64,000 bases of DNA. Origin: JANNYA01 sp031422315 (GTDB lineage Bacteria > Pseudomonadota > Gammaproteobacteria > Xanthomonadales > SZUA-5). Of the stretch, positions 17,496 to 28,100 are shown piece by piece. Below the pieces are notes generated by a model, which ran no database searches, was not told the DNA's origin, and saw nothing but the letters and a program-made list of their open reading frames with translations. The stretch lies in assembly GCA_031422315.1 (NCBI GenBank), contig JANOQN010000011.1, positions 62,001-126,000 on the forward strand. The letters are read 5' to 3'. How positions within the stretch are numbered: position 1 is the stretch's first letter; every line of letters begins with the position of its first letter. The position numbers and the translations under genes are program-made.

Positions 17496-18324
<829 letters not shown>

Positions 18325-18328
<4 letters not shown>

Positions 18329-20037
18329 GATTTATCCTTGTCTTTTGCTGAAGCCGTTGCCGTTGCCGCAGATTTTTCGGGCGACTTGTCAGATGATTTG
18401 CGCAATTTTTTGTACTCTCTGGCGGCCGAAATAAAGTGAATAAACAGCGGATGGCCTTCGCGTACGGTAGATTGAAATTCCGGGTGCGCTTGGCATGCGA
18501 CAAACCACGGGTGATCGGTGCGCTCAATCATTTCTACTAGCTCACCGTCGGTGCTAAAACCCGACAAGATCAAGCCGTGCGTGGCGATTCGCTCGCGGTA
18601 GCGATTGTTGAATTCGTAGCGGTGCCGATGCCGTTCGCGCACGCTCGCTTGCCCATAAATCGTGCGTGCTTTAGTGCCTTCCTGCAGCACGCATTCAAAG
18701 CTGCCCAAGCGCATGGTGCCGCCTAAATCTGAGTTTTCCGTACGCTGCTCAGTGCCGCTGGCGCTTTGCCATTCGGTAATTAGTGCTATGACTGGATGCG
18801 GGCTGCTAGGGTCGTTTTCCGTGGTGTTTGCGCCGCTCAATGCTACACAGTTGCGCGCATGTTCAACCACCGCAGCCTGCATGCCATAGCAAATCCCGAA
18901 GTACGGAATCAGCCGCTCACGTGCCAGTTTTGCCGCAGACACTTTTCCTTCGAAACCGCGTGCGCCAAAGCCACCTGGCACCAAAATGCCGTGAGCGCGC
19001 TCAAGCTGAGCCAATAGTGGCGCGCTATGTTCGGCGGATTCGAGTTCTTCAGAGTCCAGCCAAATCAACTCAACCGCCGTCTTTTGTTTAATGCCGCCGT
19101 GTTTGAGCGCTTCGCCTAAGGACTTATAGGCATCTTTGTGTTCGACGTATTTACCAACAATGGCAATACGCACGCTATCGATCGGCTTTTCAGAGGCATC
19201 AACCACCTGCTTCCATTCCGATAGATCCGCGCGCTTGGCGCGAAAGCGTAAGCGCTCACACACAATCTGATCAAGCTTTTGCGCATGAAACCAAGCAGGC
19301 AGTTTGAGAATGTTGTCGACGTCAATCGCAGAAATAACCGCCTCAAGCGGCACGTTGGTGAACAGGGCGATTTTTTTGCGATCCGCTTCGGGCAGCGGGG
19401 TTTCGCCTCGGCACAGCAAAATATCCGGCTGAATACCAATCGAGCGCAGCTGCGCCACGGAGTGTTGAGTCGGCTTGGTTTTATGCTCACCCGCGGCGGT
19501 AATGTAAGGCACCAGGGTCAGGTGCATAAAAATTGCACCATCGGGCCCTTGCTCGATCCGCAGTTGGCGAATCGCTTCTAAAAACGGTAGCGATTCAATA
19601 TCGCCAACCGTGCCGCCAATCTCTACGATCCCGACGTCGAAACCATCGGTTGCTGCCAAAACGCAGCGCTTGATCTCATCGGTAATATGCGGAATCACTT
19701 GCACCGTCGCGCCGAGGTATTCACCTTTGCGCTCTTTGCGAATCACGGTTTCATAAATCCGGCCAGAGGTGATGCTGTTAAGCCTGGACATACGCGTGCG
19801 AATGAAACGTTCGTAATGGCCCAAGTCCAAATCTGTTTCAGCGCCATCGTCAGTGACGAACACTTCGCCATGTTGATAGGGGCTCATCGTGCCAGGATCT
19901 ACGTTGATGTACGGGTCGAGCTTCATCATCGTAACGCGTAGGCCGCGCGCTTCTAAAATGGCGGCGAGTGAGGCAGCTGCAATGCCTTTGCCTAACGACG
20001 ACACTACGCCGCCGGTTACAAATATAAGAGGTGTCAT
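18325..20037 (-). CDS. pyrG: CTP synthase
   Basis: This enzyme converts UTP to CTP with ATP and glutamine. The N-terminal amidoligase domain (about residues 1-270) starts TPLIFVTGGVVSSLGKGI and contains KLDPYINVDPGTM and GGTVGDIE. The C-terminal class I glutamine amidotransferase (about 290-540) has the nucleophile in FGICYGMQ and the His/Glu pair in CQAHPEFQS. A charged Lys/Ala/Ser tail follows. At 570 residues it is slightly longer than E. coli PyrG (545). First gene of the pyrG-kdsA-unknown operon. Confidence 0.97.
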
Positions 20038-20347
20038 GCCGCTCCGGCTTTATTTCAATAGTCCGGGGCCGCATGCTAGCGTCCGGGCTGCGGCGCGTCC
20101 AATTAAATCGAATTGTCGGTTAACTTGATGCATCATTCTAATTTGGAAACTAATTAGCGCCAGTGCGCTCGCTGCGCCAAGCTGAACGATTGGTTTGATA
20201 GTGCACATATTCTACGCGCTGACCCTAGATTGCACGCTGTGCCGAGCCAGCAGTGGTTCTGTTAATTGATTCCGGGAGGCACAACGGGCGCAGAACTTCC
20301 TGCGGTGCGGAATCTTATCCAACTAGCAACTTACAAGGGCAAACATC
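20038..20347. promoter_or_regulatory. divergent intergenic region between pyrG and the phasin gene
   Basis: These 310 bp separate two divergent genes and must hold both promoters. No gene is visible. AAGGGC lies about 9 nt before the phasin ATG and serves as its ribosome-binding site. I cannot place -35/-10 boxes with confidence. Confidence 0.35.
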
Positions 20348-21109
20348 ATGGCAATCAAAAACACAAAAAAAACCGGCTCAGACGAATCAAATCTTAAAGG
20401 CATGGCTGGCAAGATTATGGAATCCGGCCAACAAATTTGGCTCGCAGGTTTAGGCGCATTCGCCAAAGCACAAGAAGAAGGCAGCAAGCTGTATGACTCA
20501 CTGATCAAAGAAGGCAGCGCATTGGAAAAGATCACCAGCAAATACACCACCGCGAAAGTTAGCGAAGTGCGTGGCGCAGTTGAAACCACCGTCAATCAAG
20601 TCAAAGATCGCGCAACCGACACGCTCAGCAAGTTAGAGAAAGTGTTCGAAGATCGCGTTTCTGGCGCGCTCGGCGCACTCGGCATTCCAGGCCGTGAAGA
20701 ATTAAACGATTTAAGCCGTAAAGTTGAAGAGCTGAACCGCTTAGTTAAAGGCATCAACGGCGGCAAAGGCGCTGCTAAAGCTGCCCCAAGTAAGCCTGCG
20801 GCAAAACCGGTTGTTAAAGCGGCAGTGAAGCCAGCCGCTAAAGCGGTCAAAGCGCCAGCCAAGCCGGTCGTTAAAGTAGCTGCTAAAAAAGTAGCGGCAA
20901 AGCCGGCCGTCAAAGCCACCAAGCCTGTTAGCGGCCTGCAAAAAGTGCAAGCCAGCGCGCAGAAGATCGCAAAAAGCGTAGAAACACAAGCCAAGGTTGC
21001 GGTCAAAAGCGCCAGCAAAAGCGCAAAAGCAACGCTCGCAAAAGCTAGCGCAGTCGCAAAAGACGCGGTGAAAACCGTCTCTGATGTAGTTAGCGATATC
21101 ACCAAGTAA
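20348..21109 (+). CDS. polyhydroxyalkanoate granule-associated phasin (PhaF/PhaI-like)
   Basis: A 253-residue protein in two parts. Residues ~15-135 are amphipathic helices matching the phasin domain (GQQIWLAGLGAFAKAQEEG is diagnostic), expected to coat PHA granules. Residues ~140-253 are a Lys/Ala/Pro-rich tail with many KPAAK and KAVKAP motifs like histone H1. In Pseudomonas PhaF such a tail binds DNA and helps distribute granules at division. No PHA synthase is in this window. Candidate terminators follow at 21121-21151 and 21293-21352. Confidence 0.9.
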   Translation: MAIKNTKKTGSDESNLKGMAGKIMESGQQIWLAGLGAFAKAQEEGSKLYDSLIKEGSALEKITSKYTTAKVSEVRGAVETTVNQVKDRATDTLSKLEKVFEDRVSGALGALGIPGREELNDLSRKVEELNRLVKGINGGKGAAKAAPSKPAAKPVVKAAVKPAAKAVKAPAKPVVKVAAKKVAAKPAVKATKPVSGLQKVQASAQKIAKSVETQAKVAVKSASKSAKATLAKASAVAKDAVKTVSDVVSDITK

Positions 21110-21120
21110 AAAGGAAATAC

Positions 21121-21151
21121 GTCTAAAGCAGCCAAAAACTCTGCTTTAGAC
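21121..21151 (+). terminator. 11-bp stem-loop after the phasin gene
   Basis: GTCTAAAGCAG and CTGCTTTAGAC form a perfect 11-bp stem around a 9-nt loop, 11 bp after the phasin stop codon. The following sequence lacks a continuous T-tract (a T5 run comes 15 nt later). It may therefore be an RNA-stabilising hairpin as much as a terminator. Confidence 0.55.
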
Positions 21152-21292
21152 GGCATCAAAGCGTTTTTAGAACTCGTTCAAGCGAATCAAACAAAAACAA
21201 ACGCTAGATTTATCAGGGCCCGCCTATTGCCTGAGCGCTAGCGCCGGCAGGGCCCGATCCCTTTAGGCCACTCGATTGGCCTTGCTGCAAAG

Positions 21293-21352
21293 CCCGCCAG
21301 TCAATCAAAAACCGATCGTCCTCCCCGAACGGCTGATTGGCGGGTCCTTTTT
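21293..21352 (+). terminator. putative Rho-independent terminator
   Basis: CCCGCCA (21293-21299) pairs with TGGCGGG (21338-21344) and is followed by TCCTTTTTAG. The enclosed 38 nt can fold further. It is placed to stop transcription from the phasin side before the convergent sigma-factor gene. Upstream, 21215-21290 contains additional GC-rich inverted segments (two GGGCCC boxes, and AGGCC/GGCCT). Confidence 0.5.
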
Positions 21353-21400
21353 AGCTGAATGAGGGTTTAAGTTCAAGGATTAAGTTTGCCGCGACAAAAA

Positions 21401-22024
21401 CTAGCTGCTTTCCCGCGCCAACTTTTCCACTCTTTGCCGCTCAATCAAGCGATACACCGAATTTCGAGCTTTAGCCTCCGTCCATCCCAAAAGCTTGCCG
21501 ATTTCATCGGTGCTAAAGCCCTGCAAGTAAAGTGACATCGCCTGTGCGGTTTCCGGGTGCGACTGCATCAGCGCGGCTGCCACTTGTGCTAGCTCAACGC
21601 GATATTCCATCGCTTCGTGCGCCATGGGGTCGGCGCCCAATAGCTCGTGGCTATCTGGCTCGCTTAGGCTGGAATGTGGCGCATCACCACCGCGCACGAT
21701 GCGTTTGCGGGCGGCGTCGATAGATACGTTGAGCACCAGCTTTCGAATAAACGCGGCGGGTTTGTCGAACTGGCCTTCGCTGATCAACACGTTCCAAAGC
21801 TTGAGCCGTACATCTTGCTCTAGTTCTTCTAAATCTACATGGCTGATGCGCGGATCAATTTGCCGCAGCGTGGCGCGCACGAAGTTTGACCAGTTTTCGA
21901 TGACGTCTTTGAACGCGCGCTCTTGTTGGCGCCGTTTGGAGAAAATTTGGGTAAAGAACAAACGGCTATGCTCGAACGCGATCAAGCGCGGCCAGCAGCT
22001 TGGCGTTCTCTTGCGTCGTACCAA
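21401..22024 (-). CDS. ECF-type RNA polymerase sigma factor
   Basis: A sigma-70 family protein of up to 207 residues. The region 2-like segment is VDLEELEQDVRLKLW followed by FIRKLVLNVSIDAARKR. The region 4 helix-turn-helix is MSLYLQGFSTDEIGKLLGW followed by EAKARNSVYRLIERQR. There is no ATG or GTG near the expected start. TTG codons at 22024, 21985 and 21961 are possible; the first overlaps the end of hisC by 59 bp and the last begins just after the hisC stop. No anti-sigma gene is adjacent. It is co-oriented with pheA-hisC, which may transcribe it. Confidence 0.8.
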   Translation of the reverse strand: MVRRKRTPSCWPRLIAFEHSRLFFTQIFSKRRQQERAFKDVIENWSNFVRATLRQIDPRISHVDLEELEQDVRLKLWNVLISEGQFDKPAAFIRKLVLNVSIDAARKRIVRGGDAPHSSLSEPDSHELLGADPMAHEAMEYRVELAQVAAALMQSHPETAQAMSLYLQGFSTDEIGKLLGWTEAKARNSVYRLIERQRVEKLARESS

Positions 22025-23165
22025 CAGTAAAACGCAAAAACTGCGGCAATCCGTATGGCTTCATAGGCCGCACGACTACGCCCAACTGCAGCAGCGCCGC
22101 AGCAATTGGCGCGGTTTCAACTTGAAAATTGATCAGCAAAAAATTGCCCTGGGATGGCAAAACGTGCAAGCCTCGCTGGCTAAGTTTTTCCTGTAGCTGC
22201 TGGCGCTGCTGCGCATTTTGCTTGCGTACGCTGGCGATATGCGTTTGATCTGCAATCGCCAGCGCCGCTGCGCGCAGTGCGATGCCATTAACGTTAAAGC
22301 TAAGCCGGGTTCGCTCCAAAATCTGTGCAAAATCCGGATGCGCGATGGTGTAGCCGATTCGCAAATTTGCCAATCCATAAGCTTTGGAAAACGTGCGCGC
22401 GACGATCAATTGTGGGTGCTGCGCCAGTAGCGCTGGGCCCTGCGGGAAATCTGGCGCATCGGCAAATTCGGCGTAGGCTTCATCTAATACGAACAACACG
22501 TGCGCGGGCAACGCGTCCAAAAACTTTGACAGCGCCCCATGATTCCAGTAGCTGCCGGTTGGATTGTTTGGATTGGCCAAATAAATTAACTTGGTGGCGG
22601 GTGTAATCGCCGCCAACAGCGCTTCTGGTGCAATGGAAAAATCTGCCGCAACGGCTGCAATTTGTGGAACCGCACCCGCGCCTTTGGCCGCCAGCGAATA
22701 AACCGCAAAACCATATTGCGCGTGCAAAACCGCATCGCCCGGGTTGCAAAATGTTTCCGCAATCAGCGTGAGCAGCTCATGCGTGCCGTTGCCAAGCGTG
22801 ATTTGCGCGGGCTCAAAGGTTTGCCCGTAGGCATTGGTTAGCTGCTCGGCAATCGCACGCTTCAATAGGCGCCCGCCAGCGTCTGGATAGCGGTGCGCGA
22901 GTGCATCGCTTTGCGGGCCGTAGGGCGCGGCTAAAAACGCGCAAACGCTCGGTGCGGGGCCGTAACAGTTCTCGTTTGAGCCCAATTCCACCATTTCGCT
23001 TAAACCCAGCTGGCGCTTGATGTCACTAGGCTCAAAACCCGGGTCGTAGGCCGTTAGTTTTTGAATGTGCGGCGGGGCGAAGGCTTCAAAGAGATTGGGT
23101 TTTAGCCCCTCTCCCTTTATGGGAGAGGGGTTGGGGAGAGGGTTAGGCGTTAGCTCTGAAATCAC
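21966..23165 (-). CDS. hisC: histidinol-phosphate aminotransferase
   Basis: A PLP-dependent class I/II aminotransferase of histidine synthesis; in pheA neighbourhoods HisC-like enzymes may also act on aromatic keto acids. SNENCYGP, ITLGNGTHELL, YLANPNNPTG, FVLDEAYAEF and ARTFSKAYGLANLRIGY (Schiff-base Lys) are seen. The only workable start is GTG at 23165, which overlaps the pheA stop (GTGA). The first ~25 codons are therefore a translated copy of the palindromic CCCCTCTCCC repeat (PNPLPNPSPIKGEGL). The authentic HisC sequence begins around FEAFAPPHIQKL. Confidence 0.93.
   Translation of the reverse strand: MISELTPNPLPNPSPIKGEGLKPNLFEAFAPPHIQKLTAYDPGFEPSDIKRQLGLSEMVELGSNENCYGPAPSVCAFLAAPYGPQSDALAHRYPDAGGRLLKRAIAEQLTNAYGQTFEPAQITLGNGTHELLTLIAETFCNPGDAVLHAQYGFAVYSLAAKGAGAVPQIAAVAADFSIAPEALLAAITPATKLIYLANPNNPTGSYWNHGALSKFLDALPAHVLFVLDEAYAEFADAPDFPQGPALLAQHPQLIVARTFSKAYGLANLRIGYTIAHPDFAQILERTRLSFNVNGIALRAAALAIADQTHIASVRKQNAQQRQQLQEKLSQRGLHVLPSQGNFLLINFQVETAPIAAALLQLGVVVRPMKPYGLPQFLRFTVGTTQENAKLLAALDRVRA
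23099..23145. repeat. palindromic CCCCTCTCCC repeat inside the 5' end of hisC
   Basis: CCCCTCTCCC and GGGAGAGGGG flank a short loop, followed by TTGGGGAGAGGGTTAG. This matches the repeat family at 16896-17074. It lies within the reading frame of hisC, at the pheA-hisC junction. Confidence 0.8.
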
Positions 23166-24526
23166 GCATCACTCCAAGCCCGAGGATACGAGCCCAAAAT
23201 CTTCAGCTGGCCGACCAAATGCCCCATTTGGCTTAGCGCAATTTTAAGCTGCTCGTCTTTGATGTGGCCGTGGACGTCAATAAAAAACGCGTATTCCCAG
23301 CGCCCGGTGCGCATAGGGCGCGATTCAATCCGGGTCATGCTAACCCCCGCGCGCGCGAGCGGATCAAGCAGCTGATACAGCAAACCTGGTTCATCTTTGC
23401 CCGCTAAAAGCAAGGAGGTTTTATCGTGCCCGGAGGGCTCAAACAGCTGGCGGCCCAGCACGATAAAGCGGGTGCGATTATCAGCCCTATCTTCGACATT
23501 TCTGCGCAGTATTTTTAAGCCATAAATGCTGGCAGCGGCTTCAGGCGCGATGGCGGCCGCTTCGGGTGCGCCTCTGGCCCTGCGCGCGGCCTCGGCGTTG
23601 GAGCTAACCGCAATTAACTCTGCGCGCGGCAGGTTTTTCTTCAGCCACATTTTGCACTGGCCGAGCGATTGCTGATGCGAATACACTCGCTCGATTTTAG
23701 CCAATGCATCGCCGGAGCTCATCAAATGCTGCTCAATCCGCAGCTCAATCTCCCCGCATATTTTAAGCGGTGAATTGACCAGCAGATCTTGCGCGTTATG
23801 CACCGAGCCTTCGGTAGAATTTTCAATCGGCACCACGCCAAAATCAGCATCTTTTTCATCGACGGCTTGAAATACATCGTCCAGCGCCGCCATTGGCAGG
23901 GCTTGCACCGATTGACCAAAATGTTTTTGCACCGCCGCTTGGCTAAAGGTGCCCTCGGGGCCCAAAAAGGCAATCTTCAGCTTGTTTTGCTGCGCCAAAC
24001 AGGCCGACATAATCTCTCTAAACACCCGCACTAGCTCAGGATTGCTCAGCGGCCCGACATTGCGCTGCACCACCATCCGTAGCACCTGGCTTTCGCGCTC
24101 GGGCCGGTAGTAATCAATTGCCGCGCTAAGCGGGCCTTTGACTAAACCTACCCGACGCGCATAGCGCGCGCGTTCGCAAATCAAGCTCTGAATTTGCACG
24201 TCGATTTGATCAATGCGCTGGCGCAGCTCGCTTAAATTGACTGGCGCACGCTGCGGTTTAGCGCTGGCTTTCCCGGGTTTGACCTTTCCGGGCTTAGCTT
24301 TTCCTGGCGTCTTTTTTGCAGCGAGCTTGGTTTTTGGTGCGGTAACTTTCAATACCCGCTTGATTTCTTTTTTGACGAGCAGCTTCGCTTTTTTCGGGCT
24401 GGGCAGGGCGTTTTGCAAGCCGTTGGCTTTGTCAGCCGATGACTTCGCGCTTTTTCGCTTAGCGCTTGGTTTTGGCTTTGCGTTTGCCGCACTCGCCTCA
24501 ACACTGGCTGGAATTTTTTTGGACAT
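23162..24526 (-). CDS. pheA: bifunctional chorismate mutase / prephenate dehydratase
   Basis: This enzyme makes phenylpyruvate from chorismate. An AroQ chorismate mutase domain covers about residues 97-180 (NLSELRQRIDQIDVQI, then FREIMSACLAQQ). Prephenate dehydratase covers about 185-365 (FLGPEGTFSQAA, VVPIENSTEGSV, NRTRFIVLG). A C-terminal ACT domain covers about 370-454 (PGLLYQLLDPLARAGVSMTR, with ESRP for Phe feedback). Unusually, residues 1-96 are a Lys/Ala/Pro-rich extension (repeated PGKxKPGK, KKxxK) resembling histone H1 or the PhaF tail. This makes the protein 454 residues instead of ~360. It is upstream of hisC with a 4-bp overlap. Confidence 0.95.
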   Translation of the reverse strand: MSKKIPASVEASAANAKPKPSAKRKSAKSSADKANGLQNALPSPKKAKLLVKKEIKRVLKVTAPKTKLAAKKTPGKAKPGKVKPGKASAKPQRAPVNLSELRQRIDQIDVQIQSLICERARYARRVGLVKGPLSAAIDYYRPERESQVLRMVVQRNVGPLSNPELVRVFREIMSACLAQQNKLKIAFLGPEGTFSQAAVQKHFGQSVQALPMAALDDVFQAVDEKDADFGVVPIENSTEGSVHNAQDLLVNSPLKICGEIELRIEQHLMSSGDALAKIERVYSHQQSLGQCKMWLKKNLPRAELIAVSSNAEAARRARGAPEAAAIAPEAAASIYGLKILRRNVEDRADNRTRFIVLGRQLFEPSGHDKTSLLLAGKDEPGLLYQLLDPLARAGVSMTRIESRPMRTGRWEYAFFIDVHGHIKDEQLKIALSQMGHLVGQLKILGSYPRAWSDA

Positions 24527-24580
24527 ATCTGACCCTTGGGCTCAAACTAGCGCCTGAGTTTACTTGCAAACCCCACTCGA

Positions 24581-25051
24581 ATGAGCAATCAAGACATCCA
24601 CTCGCCTGGCGTGCACAGCGCGGCAGAACAAATTTTACCGCTGAATGTTGATTTTGATAGGCAAATCATTGAATTTGTCCAGCTGTTAGAGCCGCAACTA
24701 GATGCTAGTCTTTTACAAGCGCGTGTGGGTGCGATGCGCGCGCAAAGCGCTGAATTTATTGGTGTTTTTGATGCTGGTTTAGTGCAGGCGCTGCTTGGCA
24801 TTGCAGCGGTCTCGATCCGAACGCATTGCTTTTCCGGCAAAGTGGCGTATGTCGAGAACGTGGTGTTTTTGCCAGAGGCGCGCCAGCGCGGCCTGGGCGA
24901 GCTGCTGATGAACTGGCTTGAGAACTACGGAAAAAACCATGCATGTAGCATGATTACCTTGGACGCCTACCATCGCAATACGCGCGCGCGCACTTTTTAT
25001 GAGCGTTTGGGCTACGATCCGCGCGGTGTTCACTTTGTGAAATCACTCTAG
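24581..25051 (+). CDS. GNAT-family N-acetyltransferase
   Basis: A 156-residue acetyl-CoA-dependent transferase. The acetyl-CoA-binding motif A is VENVVFLPEARQRGLGELLM (Q/RxxGxG/A = RQRGLG). The C-terminal YHRNTRARTFYERLGYDPRG is the standard motif B. Substrate is unknown. It is divergent from pheA, 54 bp apart, and precedes the BrxC-like gene on the same strand by about 90 bp. Confidence 0.88.
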   Translation: MSNQDIHSPGVHSAAEQILPLNVDFDRQIIEFVQLLEPQLDASLLQARVGAMRAQSAEFIGVFDAGLVQALLGIAAVSIRTHCFSGKVAYVENVVFLPEARQRGLGELLMNWLENYGKNHACSMITLDAYHRNTRARTFYERLGYDPRGVHFVKSL

Positions 25052-25139
25052 CGAACGTGTTTGACAGTTGTTTTTCGCATTGGCATAGCCAGTTGCTTCC
25101 CTGACGCTTATCAATTTTATCCGCTCGGAGGCGGCCCCC

Positions 25140-28100
25140 ATGCTTTTAGCGCATCTTTATCAAAACGAGCTGAAGTTTGACGTCGCAATCGAGCACAGCC
25201 CGCAATTTTTGCTAAGCAAAGCCAGCGCCCTGCAGCTGCAGCGCTTTTTTCAGCTTTGGCATTTGCGTGCTGAAGCGTCAAACCAAGCACCCGCATTGCT
25301 GTATTTTCACGGCCCATCAGGCACTGGCAAAACCACGCTCATGCGCTATATCGCCGGGTTGGATTCGACAAATATAGACGCCGTGCAGCGCCTGCCCGGG
25401 GTTGACGAGGGGCATTTGCCCAGCCATATCGATTCATTTCGCGCGCAGCCGCCGCGTATTTTGGCGATCAGCGCTGCGCAAACTGCGCCGCTGGACGCGC
25501 ATGTGGAATCGCCGAGCAGCTTGGCGCTCTCATTAATTATTGCGTCGTTGAATCAGGCTGAGGGGCTGTCGTTTAGCTCGCTCGCCTTGGCTGAGTTAGA
25601 GCGCATGCTGACCCTGCGTCAATCATTTGACGCGTTTGTAAGGGGCTTTCAAGCCCGCACCGGCCTGAGCTGGACTAATGCGCGCGATAGCGAAAGGGTG
25701 CTGCGCGAAGATATCGTCAAATCCATCTCAGCAGCAACTCAAGAAGGCCGCGAAGCCGCCGAAGCGCTATTCAATCAAGCGAACGCCACGCATACCAACC
25801 TCGCTGATTATCTACAGTCGCGCATATTGGCATTGCAGGGGCAAGCTGCAAAAGCGCGAACGTTGGTGTTGTTTGATGATTTGCATAGCCGCTTCAGTGC
25901 CGCTGAACTTGCCGAAGTTCTGCCGCAGCTCGCCAAGCTTTGCCTTGGCTGCAACGGCGCGCTAATCATATGCGGATTCGGGCAGCACCCAATGGAAGCA
26001 GTCCAATCCGTAATCGACGCCGCTGCCATTAGTGCCTTGGAACGAACAGCTGATTCCCAGAGTGAGCCTGCCGCCACGTTTGAAATAAACCACGTTGCAC
26101 TACATGCGCGCGATGCGCTGGTGATGCTGCAGGCGGGCGTGCTCAAGCCGAATTCGATGGCCAATTTGCAGCTAGCTATGTTTGCGCCGCCAACTAGCCA
26201 CCCGTTTTCCAATGATATGCTGCGTTGGCTGGATGAATTAAGCGCGCAGCAGCCCCAGCTTAACGTGCGCACTGTTCTGCTTGAAACGTTGCGCAACAGC
26301 CGCGATTTACCGGCCTTAGCGCTGCTGACGCCCGCGCACGTCTGGCCGCAGTTTGCCGCGCTACTGCCCGAAACTACCCGCGCGCAGGTTGATGAAGCGC
26401 TCGGCGAGCGCGAAGGCGTGCAGGCCGCGCTGCTGGCCGCACTCGCTTTAGCGCCGCTTGCGGGCACGGCGACCGTGCCGGAAGCTAGATTAATTGAGCT
26501 GTGCCAAATCAAGCTAGGCGATCCTGTAGTGCCGACACAATCGCTCGCGCTACTAGAAGCCGCCGGTTGGATGCGCCGAATCGAACAGGGCGCGGCGCTG
26601 AATTTGCCGGAAAGCGCGGTGCGTCATGTGGGCGGTGAAATCACTAGCCTATCGACCCGCGAAAAAATGCGGGTAATGGCGGATTTGGTCTACAACGGCG
26701 TGTTGAATGAGCAAGACTGCGTCGATCATGCCAATGGCCGCAGCTACGGTTTTAATCGGCTCTGCGATGCGCATGCGCTGGGTAGTGCAAGCCATGAATT
26801 GACGCTGATGTTGATCACCCCGTTATCGGGCGATTACGTCGATTTCGACGAGTTTCGCGCCGTGCTGCGCAGCGCGGAAGGCGGCGGGCAGGTCGTTATG
26901 AAGCTAGCGAATATGCCAAACCTGCATCAGCAGCTCAATGAACTAGAACGCGCACGCGGCGCCGATTTAGTCAACAAACGGGGTGATCTGATCCAGCAAA
27001 TCAAACAGGCCATGCTGGCCGGAGAAGTGTTTGTAGCTGGCAAAGCGCTAAAAAATACCGCCGCACTCGTGCAGTTCCAAGTGGAGGCAGCACTAACCAA
27101 GCTGATTGATTCGGTTTATCCGCAAGTGGCACTGCTCTCGCATCCGCAAAATGATGTGCTAGCCATGATTCGCGTGGTGCTTGGCGGGCGCGATTTGCCA
27201 GCTTTTGAAAATGCCGATGCGCTTGTGATGGTTCGGGAATATCTAGAGCAGCGTACCGGCCAGCTAGTATCGCTCAATGATTTAGTGCAGCGCTTTCGCC
27301 GCCGCCCGCTCGGCTGGCCGGATTTAGAAGTCGTGCTGCTGGTCGCGCGTTTGGTTAACGCGCGCTTGGTATCGGTGCGAATTGACGCGCACGCCGCGCG
27401 CCCGGCCGAAGCGGCGGAAGCGTTCACTAATGCAGCGCTGTGGTCCAAAGTCATGCTAGTGCGCATGGCACCCGGCGTTACTGAAGCCATGCTGGCCAGT
27501 AGCGAGCTAGCGCAGCGGCTTTTTGGCACGCCATTTCCGCTGGACTCGGCCAATAATTTAGCCGCACGCATTCGCGCCGAGCTTGAACACTGGCGCGTTG
27601 AGCTATCCGCCATGGCCAGCAGCAGCGAAGCCTTTAGCGGCGTGCACGATGCGCGTGAAGCGTTAACTGAGCTGCGCAAGCTCGGCATACTGCGCGAAGT
27701 CGGCGAGTTTTTAGAGCAGTTTGTTGATTTGGGTGAGCTGCTCGAAGATATCGGCGCAGATTTGGCAGAGCTTCGCAAAACCCGCCAGCAAAACGGCCCG
27801 GTCTACGCGCTACTGCGCAAATTACTGGTCGAAATTCAGCCGAATTTGACCTCGCTCAGCCGAGACGCGGATGGCTTTAAAGACATCGAACGCCTGCGCC
27901 AGCTGCAAACTGCACCTAGCGCGACTGAGGCCATCAGCGAAATTGAACAGCTTTGCGCGCGCGTGGTTGGCCGAAATTTCGAGCTGATTGCCAGCGCGCG
28001 CGATACCGCGATGGCGAAAATCGATGAAGCGCTCGCGCAAGTCGAAGAAACGCTCAGCAAGCTAACGCCCGCGCCGCTGGTTGAAGAACGCTGCAAACGC

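Noticed and set aside
20596..21159. Minus-strand 187-codon hydrophobic frame opposite the phasin gene
   Set aside because: Shadow of the Lys/Ala-rich coding sequence; the plus-strand phasin has clear family motifs.
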